Of a stretch of DNA of 7,671 bases, positions 1-6,347 are shown piece after piece. The notes under the pieces were generated by a model that ran no database searches, was not told the DNA's origin, and was given only the letters and a program-made list of their open reading frames with translations. This DNA comes from Planctomycetota bacterium (GTDB lineage Bacteria > Planctomycetota > Planctomycetia > Planctomycetales > Planctomycetaceae), in assembly GCA_024278285.1 (NCBI GenBank), contig JAJRTM010000256.1, forward strand, positions 1 through 7,671, written 5' to 3'. A program made the translations under genes and the position numbers. Position 1 is the stretch's first letter. The number at the start of each line of letters is the position of its first letter.

Positions 1-776
1 ATCTCTTTGAGAGTTTTGGGATCGTCGCTGTCGAGACCGAATCTCATTCGCAGGATGGTTGCTTCCCGCTCATCCATTTCATCCAGCATTCGATAGACGT
101 GAATGATATTGTCGCTGTTAAGCAACTCTTCATCTGGCCCGATCGCTCGCTCATCTGCAATCATTTCACTGAGTGACCAGCCGTTTTCGTCGTCATCAGA
201 TTGTGGTGTTGTGTTATAAAGTTGAATCGCTTTTTTGATGATCCCCAGTTTCTTTTTTGGCAGGCCCAATTCGGCTGCCACTTCTTCTGCGGTCGGTGTT
301 CTGTTGAGCTGATCTGAAAGTAACGCAGACGCCCTTCGCCATTTTGAAAGCAGTTCCACCATATAAGCGGGGATGCGTATCGTTTTGGCGCAATTAACCA
401 GAGATCGTTTAATTGATTGTTTAATCCAATAACTGGCATACGTACTAAATCGTGTATCCATTGTTGGATCAAAACCTTCAACCGCCCGCAGGACTCCCAG
501 ATTTCCTTCTTCAATTAAATCCTGAAGTGGGAGCCCTTTCCCTGTGTAACCGCGTGCGATATTCACGACCAGACGTAAATTGGCACGAACCATTCGGTCA
601 CGTGCAGCGACGTCCCCTTCTGCGATTAGGTAGGCGAGTTCTTTTTCTTCATCTGCGGTTAATAATGCTGTTTCATTAATTTCACGCAGATAAGTTTCCA
701 GCGGGTTCTGGACAGCAGAGGAAGAGAGTCTGCGGCGGGCTTTAATTGTAGCTTTTGTTTTTGTTGCGGTGACCAT
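1..776 (-). CDS. RNA polymerase sigma-70-family factor lacking region 1.1, 3' part beyond window
   Basis: This frame is open from the ATG at 776 to the window edge (258 codons seen). It encodes a group 1/2-type sigma factor that directs RNA polymerase to promoters. Visible domains are region 1.2 (NPLETYLREI, residues 24-33), region 2.1-2.3 (about 62-117, with NLRLVVNIA, LIEEGNLG and RFSTYASYW), region 2.4 (about 116-136, ending in KTIRIP), region 3 (about 137-210) and the start of region 4 (LRMRFGL, 242-248, then DPKTLKE). Only about 23 residues precede region 1.2, so region 1.1 of housekeeping RpoD is absent. An in-frame TGA lies 19 codons upstream and there is no other in-frame ATG, so the start is well bounded. 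The ribosome site is weak (GGAAGG, 13 bases before ATG). Several promoter-contact residues differ from E. coli RpoD (see findings). It is probably an alternative, RpoD-like sigma. The family call is secure; the regulon cannot be told from the sequence. Confidence 0.95.
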   Translation of the reverse strand, partial: MVTATKTKATIKARRRLSSSAVQNPLETYLREINETALLTADEEKELAYLIAEGDVAARDRMVRANLRLVVNIARGYTGKGLPLQDLIEEGNLGVLRAVEGFDPTMDTRFSTYASYWIKQSIKRSLVNCAKTIRIPAYMVELLSKWRRASALLSDQLNRTPTAEEVAAELGLPKKKLGIIKKAIQLYNTTPQSDDDENGWSLSEMIADERAIGPDEELLNSDNIIHVYRMLDEMDEREATILRMRFGLDSDDPKTLKE

Positions 777-1291
777 TGTAAGGATAGTGCCTTCCGGAAT
801 GTTATGGAAATCAATCGTCGTGATTTCCTGAAGTCATGCAATTCAAGGGGGATCGTCTTTGTTTAACAGATTCAATCTGTTGTGGTTGCTTCACACTGGA
901 GATATCGACCTGAACCGGGGGAGACTCAATCGACAGGCACTTACATTTGACGAAATTGAAAGAGGCCCGGCAGTGACAGCAATCGTGCCGGGAGTTCGTG
1001 ATGTGACGCTCTCGACAGGTGACGACAGGCTTTATCAGTGTTTGCGATTGCGCCTATTATCACAGTGGGCAGGTCGTGACGGATAATACACGCTCGATTA
1101 GTTCAAGTCCTGACGGTTATGAACATTATTGGTGAGCATTGTGCAGAAAATAAGAGCAACAATGATCACAGGAGCAGAACAGGCATAACGACTTGCCTTA
1201 AACAGAGGAGCGTTCGTTTTAACTTTGCAGATCAAAGCGGTTCGGGCAGTCAGCGTTTACTAACAATTGTAATGACTGAAGGCCTTCAACT
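777..1291. other. Intergenic region upstream of the sigma-factor gene, no gene recognised
   Basis: This stretch should contain the promoter and leader of the sigma-factor gene, but I see no convincing -35/-10 pair on the minus strand. Short open frames exist on the plus strand (75 and 80 codons) but lack recognisable protein features. The only structured elements noted are the perfect palindrome TGAAGGCCTTCA at 1277-1288 and TTCCGGAA at 792-799. No tRNA, rRNA or known riboswitch was recognised by eye. Confidence 0.5.
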
Positions 1292-1461
1292 GCTGAATCG
1301 TTTCTTCAATTGTAACTATTCAGCGATGGTAGGTTTTTACAGGAATAGAGGTTGTTTGTAGGGTCCGCTATTGCGGACCACCGCATGAAATAGGGGGATC
1401 CACTTCCCATCGTGGTCCGCAATAGCGGACCCTACGTCTAAGCTGAATCGTTTCTTCAATT
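1292..1461. repeat. 20-bp perfect direct repeat flanking family-A element copy 1
   Basis: GCTGAATCGTTTCTTCAATT occurs at 1292-1311 and again at 1442-1461. The family-A element begins exactly at 1312, directly after the first copy. The first 13 bases of each copy resemble the element's right end (GCTGAATAGTTAC in copy 2, two mismatches). The last 7 bases, TTCAATT, could therefore be a target-site duplication around a 143-bp element at 1312-1454. The alternatives are a 20-bp duplication or a remnant of a second, tandem element. The right copy contains the TGA stop (1456-1458) of the neighbouring gene. Confidence 0.8.
1312..1454. repeat. Family-A compound palindromic element, copy 1 (143 bp)
   Basis: This is a MITE- or REPIN-like non-coding element. 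The left end is GTAACTATTCAGC (1312-1324) and the right end is GCTGAATCGTTTC (1442-1454), an imperfect inverse. Inside are two arms in perfect 24-bp inverted orientation (1358-1381 and 1412-1435) around a 30-base spacer. Each arm is itself a hairpin with stem GGTCCGC/GCGGACC and loop TATT or AATA, so the DNA can form either two small hairpins or one long stem. It aligns without gaps to the copy at 6772-6914; I count 13 differences over the first 137 positions. It carries no open frame of its own. It abuts the 3' end of the 295-aa lipoprotein gene and may act there as a transcript end. Confidence 0.85.
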
Positions 1462-2343
1462 CTTGTAAAGCGGTTTAATCTTTTTCATATCGGTCAGGCG
1501 AATAACGACCATCCGACGCTGTGAGCGTTGACCATTATGATTCACGAAGAATTGGCTGGCTATTTTATCCAGTTCTGAAGATTCTGAGGAGACAATCAGC
1601 ATTTCTCCCACATTCAAGCTGACACTGAATTTTAAGTCTCTTAAGGAAATAATTTCCTGCTGTGGTTTTAATTCCCAACGAGAGACCCCTGCAATGGGCC
1701 GAAGTTCGGAACTGCCATGATGGATTTCAGGAATGATATGCAGTTTGATCCAACCATCTTGCAACCGCTCCAGTTCTGTTCGCAATATGAAACGGGCATT
1801 ATACAGTACCGTCGGTTCGGAATCCCCAGGAAGCTTCATGGAAATTACTGGCTGAATGTTGCTGGTAAGAATCTCCGCCTCTCCGCCTGAACGTAAATGG
1901 ATTGTCCGACCAACCATTTCATTGTGTCGCGAAGTTCCCGCTGAATCGGTAATATCATGCTTGATGCCGAGCAGTCTTTGCAGCGACCGCGGCGGCGTTA
2001 AACCAACAAGACCAATCCGAAACCCCGAATGACGCAACCTGGAACGAGTTTCCAGATTGACTGTTCCGATGGTATCCACTTCATCCCAGACCAGGCTGGA
2101 AAGTAAAGGGTCATCGACATCCCGTTCAATATAAATTACATCTATTTGAACAGCTTCCATACCTGGTCGTATCGGATTCAGGAGTGATTTGCTCTCGCTC
2201 TGCTCACGATGTGTATCAACAATGTGGCAACCACCCTGAAAGCACAGGGCGAAAAGGATTAACAGAGTCGAAATCTGTCGAATCACTCGCCACATACTGC
2301 ATGGTAGCAGGCTGATAACGCGAACTGTTGAAGAGACAGCCAT
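1456..2343 (-). CDS. Putative lipoprotein with secretin-like C-terminal pattern (295 aa)
   Basis: I do not recognise the protein by name. The N-terminus has a positively charged stretch (MWRVIRQ, 17-23), a hydrophobic core (STLLILFALCF, 25-35) and Cys39 after QGG, a poor lipobox, so it is exported and possibly lipidated. The C-terminal half recalls the secretin (GspD/PilQ) beta domain: LRSGGEAEIL (150-159), an alternating-strand stretch ending in LHIIPEI (201-207), SLNVGEMLIV (242-251), and a final MVVIRLTDM (278-286) like the closing strand of secretins. This is pattern similarity only; no pore-forming partner is seen, and at 295 aa it is far shorter than a secretin. The ATG at 2343 lacks a clear Shine-Dalgarno. 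Met17 (ATG at 2295) would give a more normal signal peptide and is a real alternative. The stop codon lies at the edge of a family-A repeat. Confidence 0.75.
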   Translation of the reverse strand: MAVSSTVRVISLLPCSMWRVIRQISTLLILFALCFQGGCHIVDTHREQSESKSLLNPIRPGMEAVQIDVIYIERDVDDPLLSSLVWDEVDTIGTVNLETRSRLRHSGFRIGLVGLTPPRSLQRLLGIKHDITDSAGTSRHNEMVGRTIHLRSGGEAEILTSNIQPVISMKLPGDSEPTVLYNARFILRTELERLQDGWIKLHIIPEIHHGSSELRPIAGVSRWELKPQQEIISLRDLKFSVSLNVGEMLIVSSESSELDKIASQFFVNHNGQRSQRRMVVIRLTDMKKIKPLYKN

Positions 2344-2358
2344 TACAAATGTGACTAT

Positions 2359-2535
2359 TCACGCAAGGGGAGAGAAACCGAAAGGAGGGGAGAAGAATTT
2401 CCTTTTATCGGGACTGCCCAATTGTGTCAATAACTGATCAAAATCACGATCTTCCAGTTGCAAATAGTCATTTTTACAGAAAGCCTGGAGTTGATGGGAC
2501 GGAAAGTGAAGAACATCACTTCGGAAAGGCGCAAT
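2359..2535 (-). pseudogene. Possible remnant coding stretch upstream of the 295-aa lipoprotein gene
   Basis: The 3' part of an open frame that ends at 2359, 15 bases before the lipoprotein start, reads plausibly as protein, with an acidic, hydrophilic stretch (LQLEDRDFDQLLTQL). Its upstream half runs through the family-B palindromic repeat and cannot be genuine coding sequence of the same protein. No ATG or ribosome site precedes the plausible part. It may be the 3' remnant of a gene interrupted by repeat insertion, or simply a chance open frame. No family was recognised. Confidence 0.18.
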
Positions 2536-2664
2536 GTAACTATTCAGTGATGGGTGGCTGGGGACAAATTGTCGGAAATAGCGTGAACAATTGAGGACAC
2601 GGCAGGCGACAATTTGCCCCCAGATGCAACGAAGTCCCCAGCCACCCACAAGCCTTGTGATTAC
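2536..2664. repeat. Family-B compound palindromic element
   Basis: It starts with GTAACTATTCAG (2536-2547), the same end sequence as family A, followed by GATGG as in family-A copy 1. The core then differs: perfect 15-bp inverted arms TGGGTGGCTGGGGAC (2551-2565) and GTCCCCAGCCACCCA (2634-2648), plus a nested 10-bp inverted pair CAAATTGTCG (2565-2574) and CGACAATTTG (2607-2616). GGGG at 2561-2564 can pair with either of two C runs, so alternative folds are possible. The right boundary is uncertain; TGTGATTAC (2656-2664) is a weak candidate for a degenerate right end. Confidence 0.65.
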
Positions 2665-2687
2665 CCACATTTTTGAAACAAAATCGA

Positions 2688-2717
2688 GTGCCACTGCTGG
2701 CTCGTCCAGCAGTGCGA
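2688..2717 (+). repeat. Family-D hairpin repeat, unit 1 (CACTGCTGG stem)
   Basis: The unit forms a perfect 9-bp hairpin: CACTGCTGG (2692-2700), loop CTCGT, CCAGCAGTG (2706-2714). An inverted near-copy lies at 2827-2856, about 110 bases away, so the two units can also pair with each other. A further fragment, GCAGTGCCACC, is at about 2873-2883. This is a short dispersed-repeat type rather than a terminator, because no T tract follows it. Confidence 0.7.
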
Positions 2718-2826
2718 ATTACGATTGGATTTCCTATTATCATAGTGTTTCAAGCGAATGAAATATCACTCAAATTCGGAAAATAACGGCTTACTCTTTC
2801 AGAAACCCCCGCCATCATCTCCGCGA

Positions 2827-2860
<34 letters not shown>

Positions 2861-2903
2861 ATATTCATTTTCGCAGTGCCACCCGCCGAAATTTAGAATA
2901 AGC

Positions 2904-2988
2904 GTAACTATTCAGCAGATCGGGTAGCACAGACAATCTCGTTCAGCCTGTGCAGGGTCCACGGGTAGCGGACCCTACGACTGATTGA
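2904..2988. repeat. One-arm derivative of the family-A element
   Basis: The left end GTAACTATTCAGC (2904-2916) is identical to that of family A. The arm begins 50 bases downstream (48 in the full copies) but occurs only once: AGGGTCC (2954-2960), loop, GGACCCT (2970-2976). The sequence after the arm (ACGACTGATTGACTATTC) loosely recalls the family-A right end. It looks like a two-arm element collapsed to one arm, perhaps by recombination between arms, or an ancestral single-arm form. The hairpin lies 13-35 bases downstream of the PF10142 hydrolase stop codon and could serve as its transcript terminator, though it has no T tract. Confidence 0.6.
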
Positions 2989-4314
2989 CTATTCGCGGTG
3001 AATTTGCGTTGTCAGTGAGTATTTCAGTCCATCAATCACAAACTGTGCTTCGCCATATAACGCAGCGTTCCCTTGCTCAGGTACTGGAACTTGCCCGTGA
3101 TAGCAGTTGCCGTCTTGCTTCATCGGGGTTGAATTCCATTTTACTTCGCGGAAGTCGCCATTGTCTGATGTCGCAGACCATAAACGAACCGCCCTTGGTT
3201 TGGGATTCGCAGAAACATTTAACTGAAGCTGACCATCTGCTTTGGAGTGCTCCCATTTAAGCTCAGGCATCGCGGTATCTGTTGCCAGATGTTTGACGAA
3301 TGCAGCCAGAGTCGTCAACGCAAACTCTTTCCCATCTCCCAACCCATGCCCTGCATTGGGAACATAAAGAATGTACTTATCCCCGACTAAACCATCCCAG
3401 TAAATATTCAGGGCATCGACCACCCAGTAACGATCATTCGTGCCGTTGATGAGTAACTTGGGAAGCGTCAATTGCTTGCGATATGTGTAAGGATCGACCC
3501 AGCGCCAAAGCGGGACTTCGGGCTGTTCCTGCATCACCTTGACCAACCCTTTACGAGTGTAGTCTGCAATTTGCTCGCTGTATTTCCCCCAGATTTCAAT
3601 CTGATGCTTCATTTGTGGTTGCAGGTTAAGCGTATCAATCACAATCGGAGCAATGCCAGCGACTCGTTTATCGACAACGCCGGTCAGCCAGGTTGTCCAA
3701 CCTCGTTTCGATCCACCAGTCACCACAAATTTTCCTACAGGCACATCACGGTACTTTGTTGTTATCTCCTGGATGGCATCCATCGCCTTGACTGCACTTT
3801 TCGTCATCGGAAAAAGCAGTGGCCACGTTTCATCTCCCGATTCCAGATACTTCAAAAATGTTTCGGAGATAAGATCATCTTCGAATTTATCTCCCATCAA
3901 CGGCTGGTTCGGAACTTGAAGCAGGTACGCACAGTAGGTTCCACTCATGTTTGCCAGTTTTGCACCGGCCAGTAAATCACCATCACGAATTTTGCTGTCT
4001 GTGCGACCGCCAGTAATAAACAGCAGGCAATGATCGGGTTGCGTTAAATTTGTTGGCTCAAAAATAACAAGCAGATGTTTCCACTTCATCCCTTGCCAGG
4101 TTTGTGAGGTCAACTCAACATTATAAGCGGTCCCCAAATCTTGAGGCAGCTCATGCTTGCCAAGCAGGCTCCACGCAAAAGAATCATCCTTTGCATTCAC
4201 ATAATTCTGAAGAGCCTTGGGATCGCCCTGCGGCTTGAGAGACTCTGCAATCGTTACAGAGGGCAACAAAACCAACGCTGACAACATAAGAAGAAAGCAA
4301 GAGATAGATCTCAT
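2989..4314 (-). CDS. PhoPQ-activated pathogenicity-related protein family (PF10142), secreted alpha/beta hydrolase-like
   Basis: This 441-aa protein belongs to the family named after Salmonella PqaA, with an alpha/beta-hydrolase-like fold; its substrate is not established. The N-terminus is a classic signal peptide (hydrophobic 5-20, likely cleavage after VTIA at 23), so it is exported. The catalytic-type residues are in order: Ser202 in TGGSKRGW, Asp294 in NGTNDRYW and His323 in NAGHGL. The stretch WRWVDPYTYR (270-279) is also typical of the family. The domain after about 345 is a beta-rich tail. I chose the ATG at 4314 because a signal peptide follows directly and GGGAG lies 11 bases upstream. 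The frame continues upstream only to a GTG inside the preceding gene. It is 58 bases downstream of the small lipoprotein gene with no hairpin between, so the two are probably co-transcribed. The TAG stop falls in the end of a family-A derivative. Confidence 0.92.
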   Translation of the reverse strand: MRSISCFLLMLSALVLLPSVTIAESLKPQGDPKALQNYVNAKDDSFAWSLLGKHELPQDLGTAYNVELTSQTWQGMKWKHLLVIFEPTNLTQPDHCLLFITGGRTDSKIRDGDLLAGAKLANMSGTYCAYLLQVPNQPLMGDKFEDDLISETFLKYLESGDETWPLLFPMTKSAVKAMDAIQEITTKYRDVPVGKFVVTGGSKRGWTTWLTGVVDKRVAGIAPIVIDTLNLQPQMKHQIEIWGKYSEQIADYTRKGLVKVMQEQPEVPLWRWVDPYTYRKQLTLPKLLINGTNDRYWVVDALNIYWDGLVGDKYILYVPNAGHGLGDGKEFALTTLAAFVKHLATDTAMPELKWEHSKADGQLQLNVSANPKPRAVRLWSATSDNGDFREVKWNSTPMKQDGNCYHGQVPVPEQGNAALYGEAQFVIDGLKYSLTTQIHRE

Positions 4315-4325
4315 TAAATTAAACG

Positions 4326-4330
4326 CTCCC
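4326..4330 (-). promoter_or_regulatory. Shine-Dalgarno GGGAG supporting the 4314 start
   Basis: GGGAG lies on the minus strand, 11 bases before the ATG at 4314. The spacing is long but usable. Together with the signal peptide that starts at this ATG, it argues against the upstream in-frame GTG at 4398, which would put a charged, non-signal sequence first and overlap the preceding gene. Confidence 0.5.
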
Positions 4331-4372
4331 GAAAGCCAAAGAAATCTGAAATACCAGCCGCAAGAAATTCGG

Positions 4373-4846
4373 TTATTCTTTTTTCTCTTCTTCGCCACCT
4401 GTCGTTAATTCAATGATGCCCATGTCAATCGGTTCGGTTCCTTTGACACTCAACTTAAACTCAGATGTTTTGGGGTCAGAATATCGACCATTTAATTTGT
4501 CTGGGCCGCCATACGAATTGCTGATCATATTATAGTCTTGCCATCGGAATGTCAGTGCATAATCACCGGGAGGAATCCCGTCTCCTTTTTCATAGGTGGA
4601 AAGTTCAAATACACCTAAATCATTAGTCATGCCGCTTGAAGCTGAAGGATGCTCCTTGTCTATCCCTCCTACGGGATGGCACTCAACAATTAATGCTGAT
4701 GAAGGTGGGGCTCCATCGACAGTCACTGTTCCCTTAACTACCGAAGTCTGTTTTCGAAAGGGTTCTTCTTCTCCCCCTCCTCCACATCCTAAACAAACAG
4801 GAATTAACAAAAACAGGCAAAACCACCGAAACGCAGGACGAAACAT
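4373..4846 (-). CDS. Small lipoprotein with transthyretin/carboxypeptidase-regulatory-like domain
   Basis: This 157-aa protein is of a kind common in Planctomycetes and often encoded beside DUF1559 genes. It has a lipoprotein signal (FRWFCLFLLIPVCLGC, Cys21 as the likely lipidated residue) followed by a glycine/glutamate linker (GGGGEEEP). A single beta-sandwich domain follows at about 35-150: the opening VKGTVTVDGAPP (37-48), GMTNDLGVFELSTYEKGDG (about 72-90) and IPPGDYALTF (91-100), then GRYSDPKTSEFKLSV, the usual closing strands. It is likely anchored to a membrane on the outer face; its binding partner is unknown. The ATG at 4846 has GGGAG 7 bases upstream. It ends in an acidic/lysine tail (GGEEEKKE). 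It lies in the same direction between the DUF1559 gene and the PF10142 hydrolase, and probably shares a transcript with the latter. Confidence 0.88.
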   Translation of the reverse strand: MFRPAFRWFCLFLLIPVCLGCGGGGEEEPFRKQTSVVKGTVTVDGAPPSSALIVECHPVGGIDKEHPSASSGMTNDLGVFELSTYEKGDGIPPGDYALTFRWQDYNMISNSYGGPDKLNGRYSDPKTSEFKLSVKGTEPIDMGIIELTTGGEEEKKE

Positions 4847-5063
4847 TGATGAACTCCCGTTGTAGTATAACTTACAAAAATTTATTGGAATGAATGCGTA
4901 TTGCAGAAGTTAGCAAATAACCCAGCTAGCAATACAGAGTTTATGCAGAAACTGTTTGTGAAGAAACGATTGTCAGCTTTCTGTCATGGCGGGGCAACGT
5001 GAAATTTTCCGCTTGCCAAATAGCAAATACACCGTCTTAGTAGACAAAGCCACTTTGAGAGAA

Positions 5064-5094
5064 ACGTGCTATCCACAAATGGCAGATAGCACGT
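5064..5094 (-). terminator. Hairpin, possible terminator of the DUF1559 transcript
   Basis: It has a perfect 10-bp stem ACGTGCTATC (5064-5073) and GATAGCACGT (5085-5094) with an 11-base loop. On the minus strand it is followed by TTTCTCTC, a weak U-rich tract. It is the second hairpin downstream of the DUF1559 stop and the better candidate for a factor-independent terminator. Confidence 0.5.
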
Positions 5095-5121
5095 ATTAAC
5101 ACTCAACACAGAAGCTCACTC

Positions 5122-5157
5122 CAGAAGTTACCGAAAATTTTTCCGGATAGACTTCTG
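5122..5157 (-). terminator. Hairpin directly after the DUF1559 gene
   Basis: An outer stem CAGAAGT (5122-5128) pairs with ACTTCTG (5151-5157). Inside it, CCG/CGG and an A/T run can extend the pairing with a bulge. It lies 22 bases past the stop codon. There is no strong T tract after it, so it may protect the mRNA 3' end rather than terminate by itself. Confidence 0.4.
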
Positions 5158-5179
5158 AAGGAGAAAGAATCTTCAATGC

Positions 5180-6214
5180 TTAGAACTCACCAACAATTTC
5201 ACCACCGGCTTTGGTAGAGAGGCTGGCAAAGGTATGGCCATCAATATTAGCTGAGAGGAATCGCACGGAACCATCTCCCAGAATGAACTGAGCCCCACCA
5301 TCATGGAAACTCATAAATCCTGCACTACGCATGTTGGTACAATTAATTGCACAAGGGCCACCATCTGCACCTGGAGTACCATCGTAAAGCGAACCGCTGT
5401 ACCACTGCTCGCCATTCAGGAAGTCGCCCCAGGCACCTCCCTGGGCAACACCAGCTACAGCAGTTAATGTTGGGTTAATCTGCTTTTTCGTGTAAATATT
5501 AGAGCCACCAACACGTTCCCCAATGACAATTGTGTTGGAAGTACCATCGGTAATATCTCTAAAACGAGATGTACTTGAGGTAGAACCCAAGCCAATAGCA
5601 TTCAGTACGCCTCCCCGACTCCCAGGAGCAGGGTAGCCAGCATAAGCAAGACCTGCATAATCTCCACGCACACCGGTAATTGCACAGTAGTCTGAGCGTG
5701 CAGCCGTCCAGGTTAAAGAGAGTGGAGGTACGCCAGGTCCCCCTGCATTAGCAGGCAAGCTGTAGTTATGAATGGTGGCTTCTGATGCCGAAGGGCACAT
5801 GAACACGCTAAGTGGTTGCCTGATGGCAGCTATATTTGCAGCAAGAGCCGACGCCGGTGCGCCTGGAAAAATAAGAGGGGCTTCGTTAATGGCAGGGAAA
5901 CGAGAATCCCACGTGTCATAAAGTGGAGCTTGCTCAATAAAAGGCAAGATCATAATTCCCCAGCTCGAAACATTCAAATCTGCACCAAGCATCCAGGCAT
6001 ACGGGAAGGTACTATGCACATCGTGGTAATTGTGCAAAGCCAAGCCAAGTTGCTTCATGTTGTTTTTGCAGGAACTTCTGCGGGCTGCTTCTCGTGCTTG
6101 TTGTACCGCTGGTAACAACAACGCCACGAGGATGGCAATGATCGCAATCACCACCAAAAGTTCAATTAAGGTAAATCCTTTTCGCTGTCCGCCCTGTTTA
6201 TTCACGGCTTTCAT
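5180..6214 (-). CDS. DUF1559 (PF07596) pseudopilin-like surface protein
   Basis: This 344-aa protein belongs to a family hugely expanded in Planctomycetes. It opens with a type IV pilin-like prepilin signal: a basic leader (QGGQRKG), the cleavage site G13/F14, Glu18 (position 5 of the mature protein) and a hydrophobic helix to about residue 36 (VALLLPAVQQAREAARR). It is probably processed by a prepilin peptidase and anchored in the cytoplasmic membrane or a pseudopilus. The family signatures LALHNYHD, DITDGTSNTIVIGE and, near the end, FMSFHDGGAQFILGDGSVRF are all present, so the protein looks intact. I chose the ATG at 6214 because AAGGGGG lies 5 bases upstream. Upstream ATGs in frame at 6229 and 6307 would add residues that do not fit the leader. 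Its molecular role is not established; secretion or cell-surface assembly is inferred from the pilin-like N-terminus. Confidence 0.95.
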   Translation of the reverse strand: MKAVNKQGGQRKGFTLIELLVVIAIIAILVALLLPAVQQAREAARRSSCKNNMKQLGLALHNYHDVHSTFPYAWMLGADLNVSSWGIMILPFIEQAPLYDTWDSRFPAINEAPLIFPGAPASALAANIAAIRQPLSVFMCPSASEATIHNYSLPANAGGPGVPPLSLTWTAARSDYCAITGVRGDYAGLAYAGYPAPGSRGGVLNAIGLGSTSSTSRFRDITDGTSNTIVIGERVGGSNIYTKKQINPTLTAVAGVAQGGAWGDFLNGEQWYSGSLYDGTPGADGGPCAINCTNMRSAGFMSFHDGGAQFILGDGSVRFLSANIDGHTFASLSTKAGGEIVGEF

Positions 6215-6219
6215 ACTGT

Positions 6220-6226
6220 CCCCCTT
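6220..6226 (-). promoter_or_regulatory. Strong Shine-Dalgarno AAGGGGG deciding the DUF1559 start
   Basis: AAGGGGG on the minus strand, 5 bases before the ATG at 6214, is the best ribosome site in the window. It overlaps codons that the alternative start at 6229 would use, which makes 6214 clearly preferable. Confidence 0.8.
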
Positions 6227-6318
6227 CATGCTTTCAAAAAAATAAAGAAACAACGTAACTCTTGTCGCCGCCTTGTTGCACATTACAACTTGACCCACAT
6301 ACCACAAAAACGACGAGC

Positions 6319-6347
6319 AATATAATTGTTGACCTGAGCAAGGTCAC
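6319..6347 (-). promoter_or_regulatory. Candidate promoter of the DUF1559 gene with overlapping inverted-repeat operator
   Basis: On the minus strand GTGACC (6342-6347, four of six matches to TTGACA) is followed by a 17-base spacer and TATATT (6319-6324, five of six matches to TATAAT). The start of transcription would lie near 6312, leaving a leader of about 100 bases. A perfect inverted repeat, TGACCT-N5-AGGTCA (6330-6346), overlaps the -35 box and spacer, the usual position for a repressor site. Short promoter matches are common in AT-rich DNA, so this is tentative. Confidence 0.35.

Larger units (their letters stand above)
4847..5179. other. Intergenic region between DUF1559 gene and small lipoprotein gene
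   Basis: The stretch holds two hairpins near the DUF1559 stop (listed separately) and then about 200 bases with no recognised element up to the Shine-Dalgarno of the lipoprotein gene (GGGAG at 4854-4858). A TATACT on the minus strand (4864-4869) sits too close to the start to be a believable -10 box. The lipoprotein gene may have its own promoter here or depend on read-through. Confidence 0.45.

Noticed and set aside
452..679. Plus-strand open frame opposite the sigma gene
   Set aside because: It lies entirely within the well-supported sigma-factor coding sequence on the other strand and is a shadow frame.
859..1086. Plus-strand 75-codon open frame starting with TTG after a good AGGGGG ribosome-site match
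   Set aside because: The Shine-Dalgarno-like sequence is suggestive, but the start is TTG, the product resembles no known protein, and it would be the only plus-strand gene in the window.
1119..1361. Plus-strand 80-codon open frame
   Set aside because: Its 3' part runs into the family-A repeat and it has no ribosome site or protein-like composition.
3472..3975. 167-codon plus-strand open frame opposite the PF10142 hydrolase gene
   Set aside because: It is antisense to a gene with recognisable catalytic motifs throughout; the frame is long only because of the codon use of the real gene.
4315..4398. 28-codon N-terminal extension of the PF10142 hydrolase from a GTG
   Set aside because: It overlaps the preceding gene and places a lysine-rich stretch before an obvious signal peptide; the ATG at 4314 is preferred.
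4864..4869. TATACT as a -10 box for the small lipoprotein gene
   Set aside because: Transcription would begin inside the ribosome-binding site, and no -35 box is present at a suitable distance.
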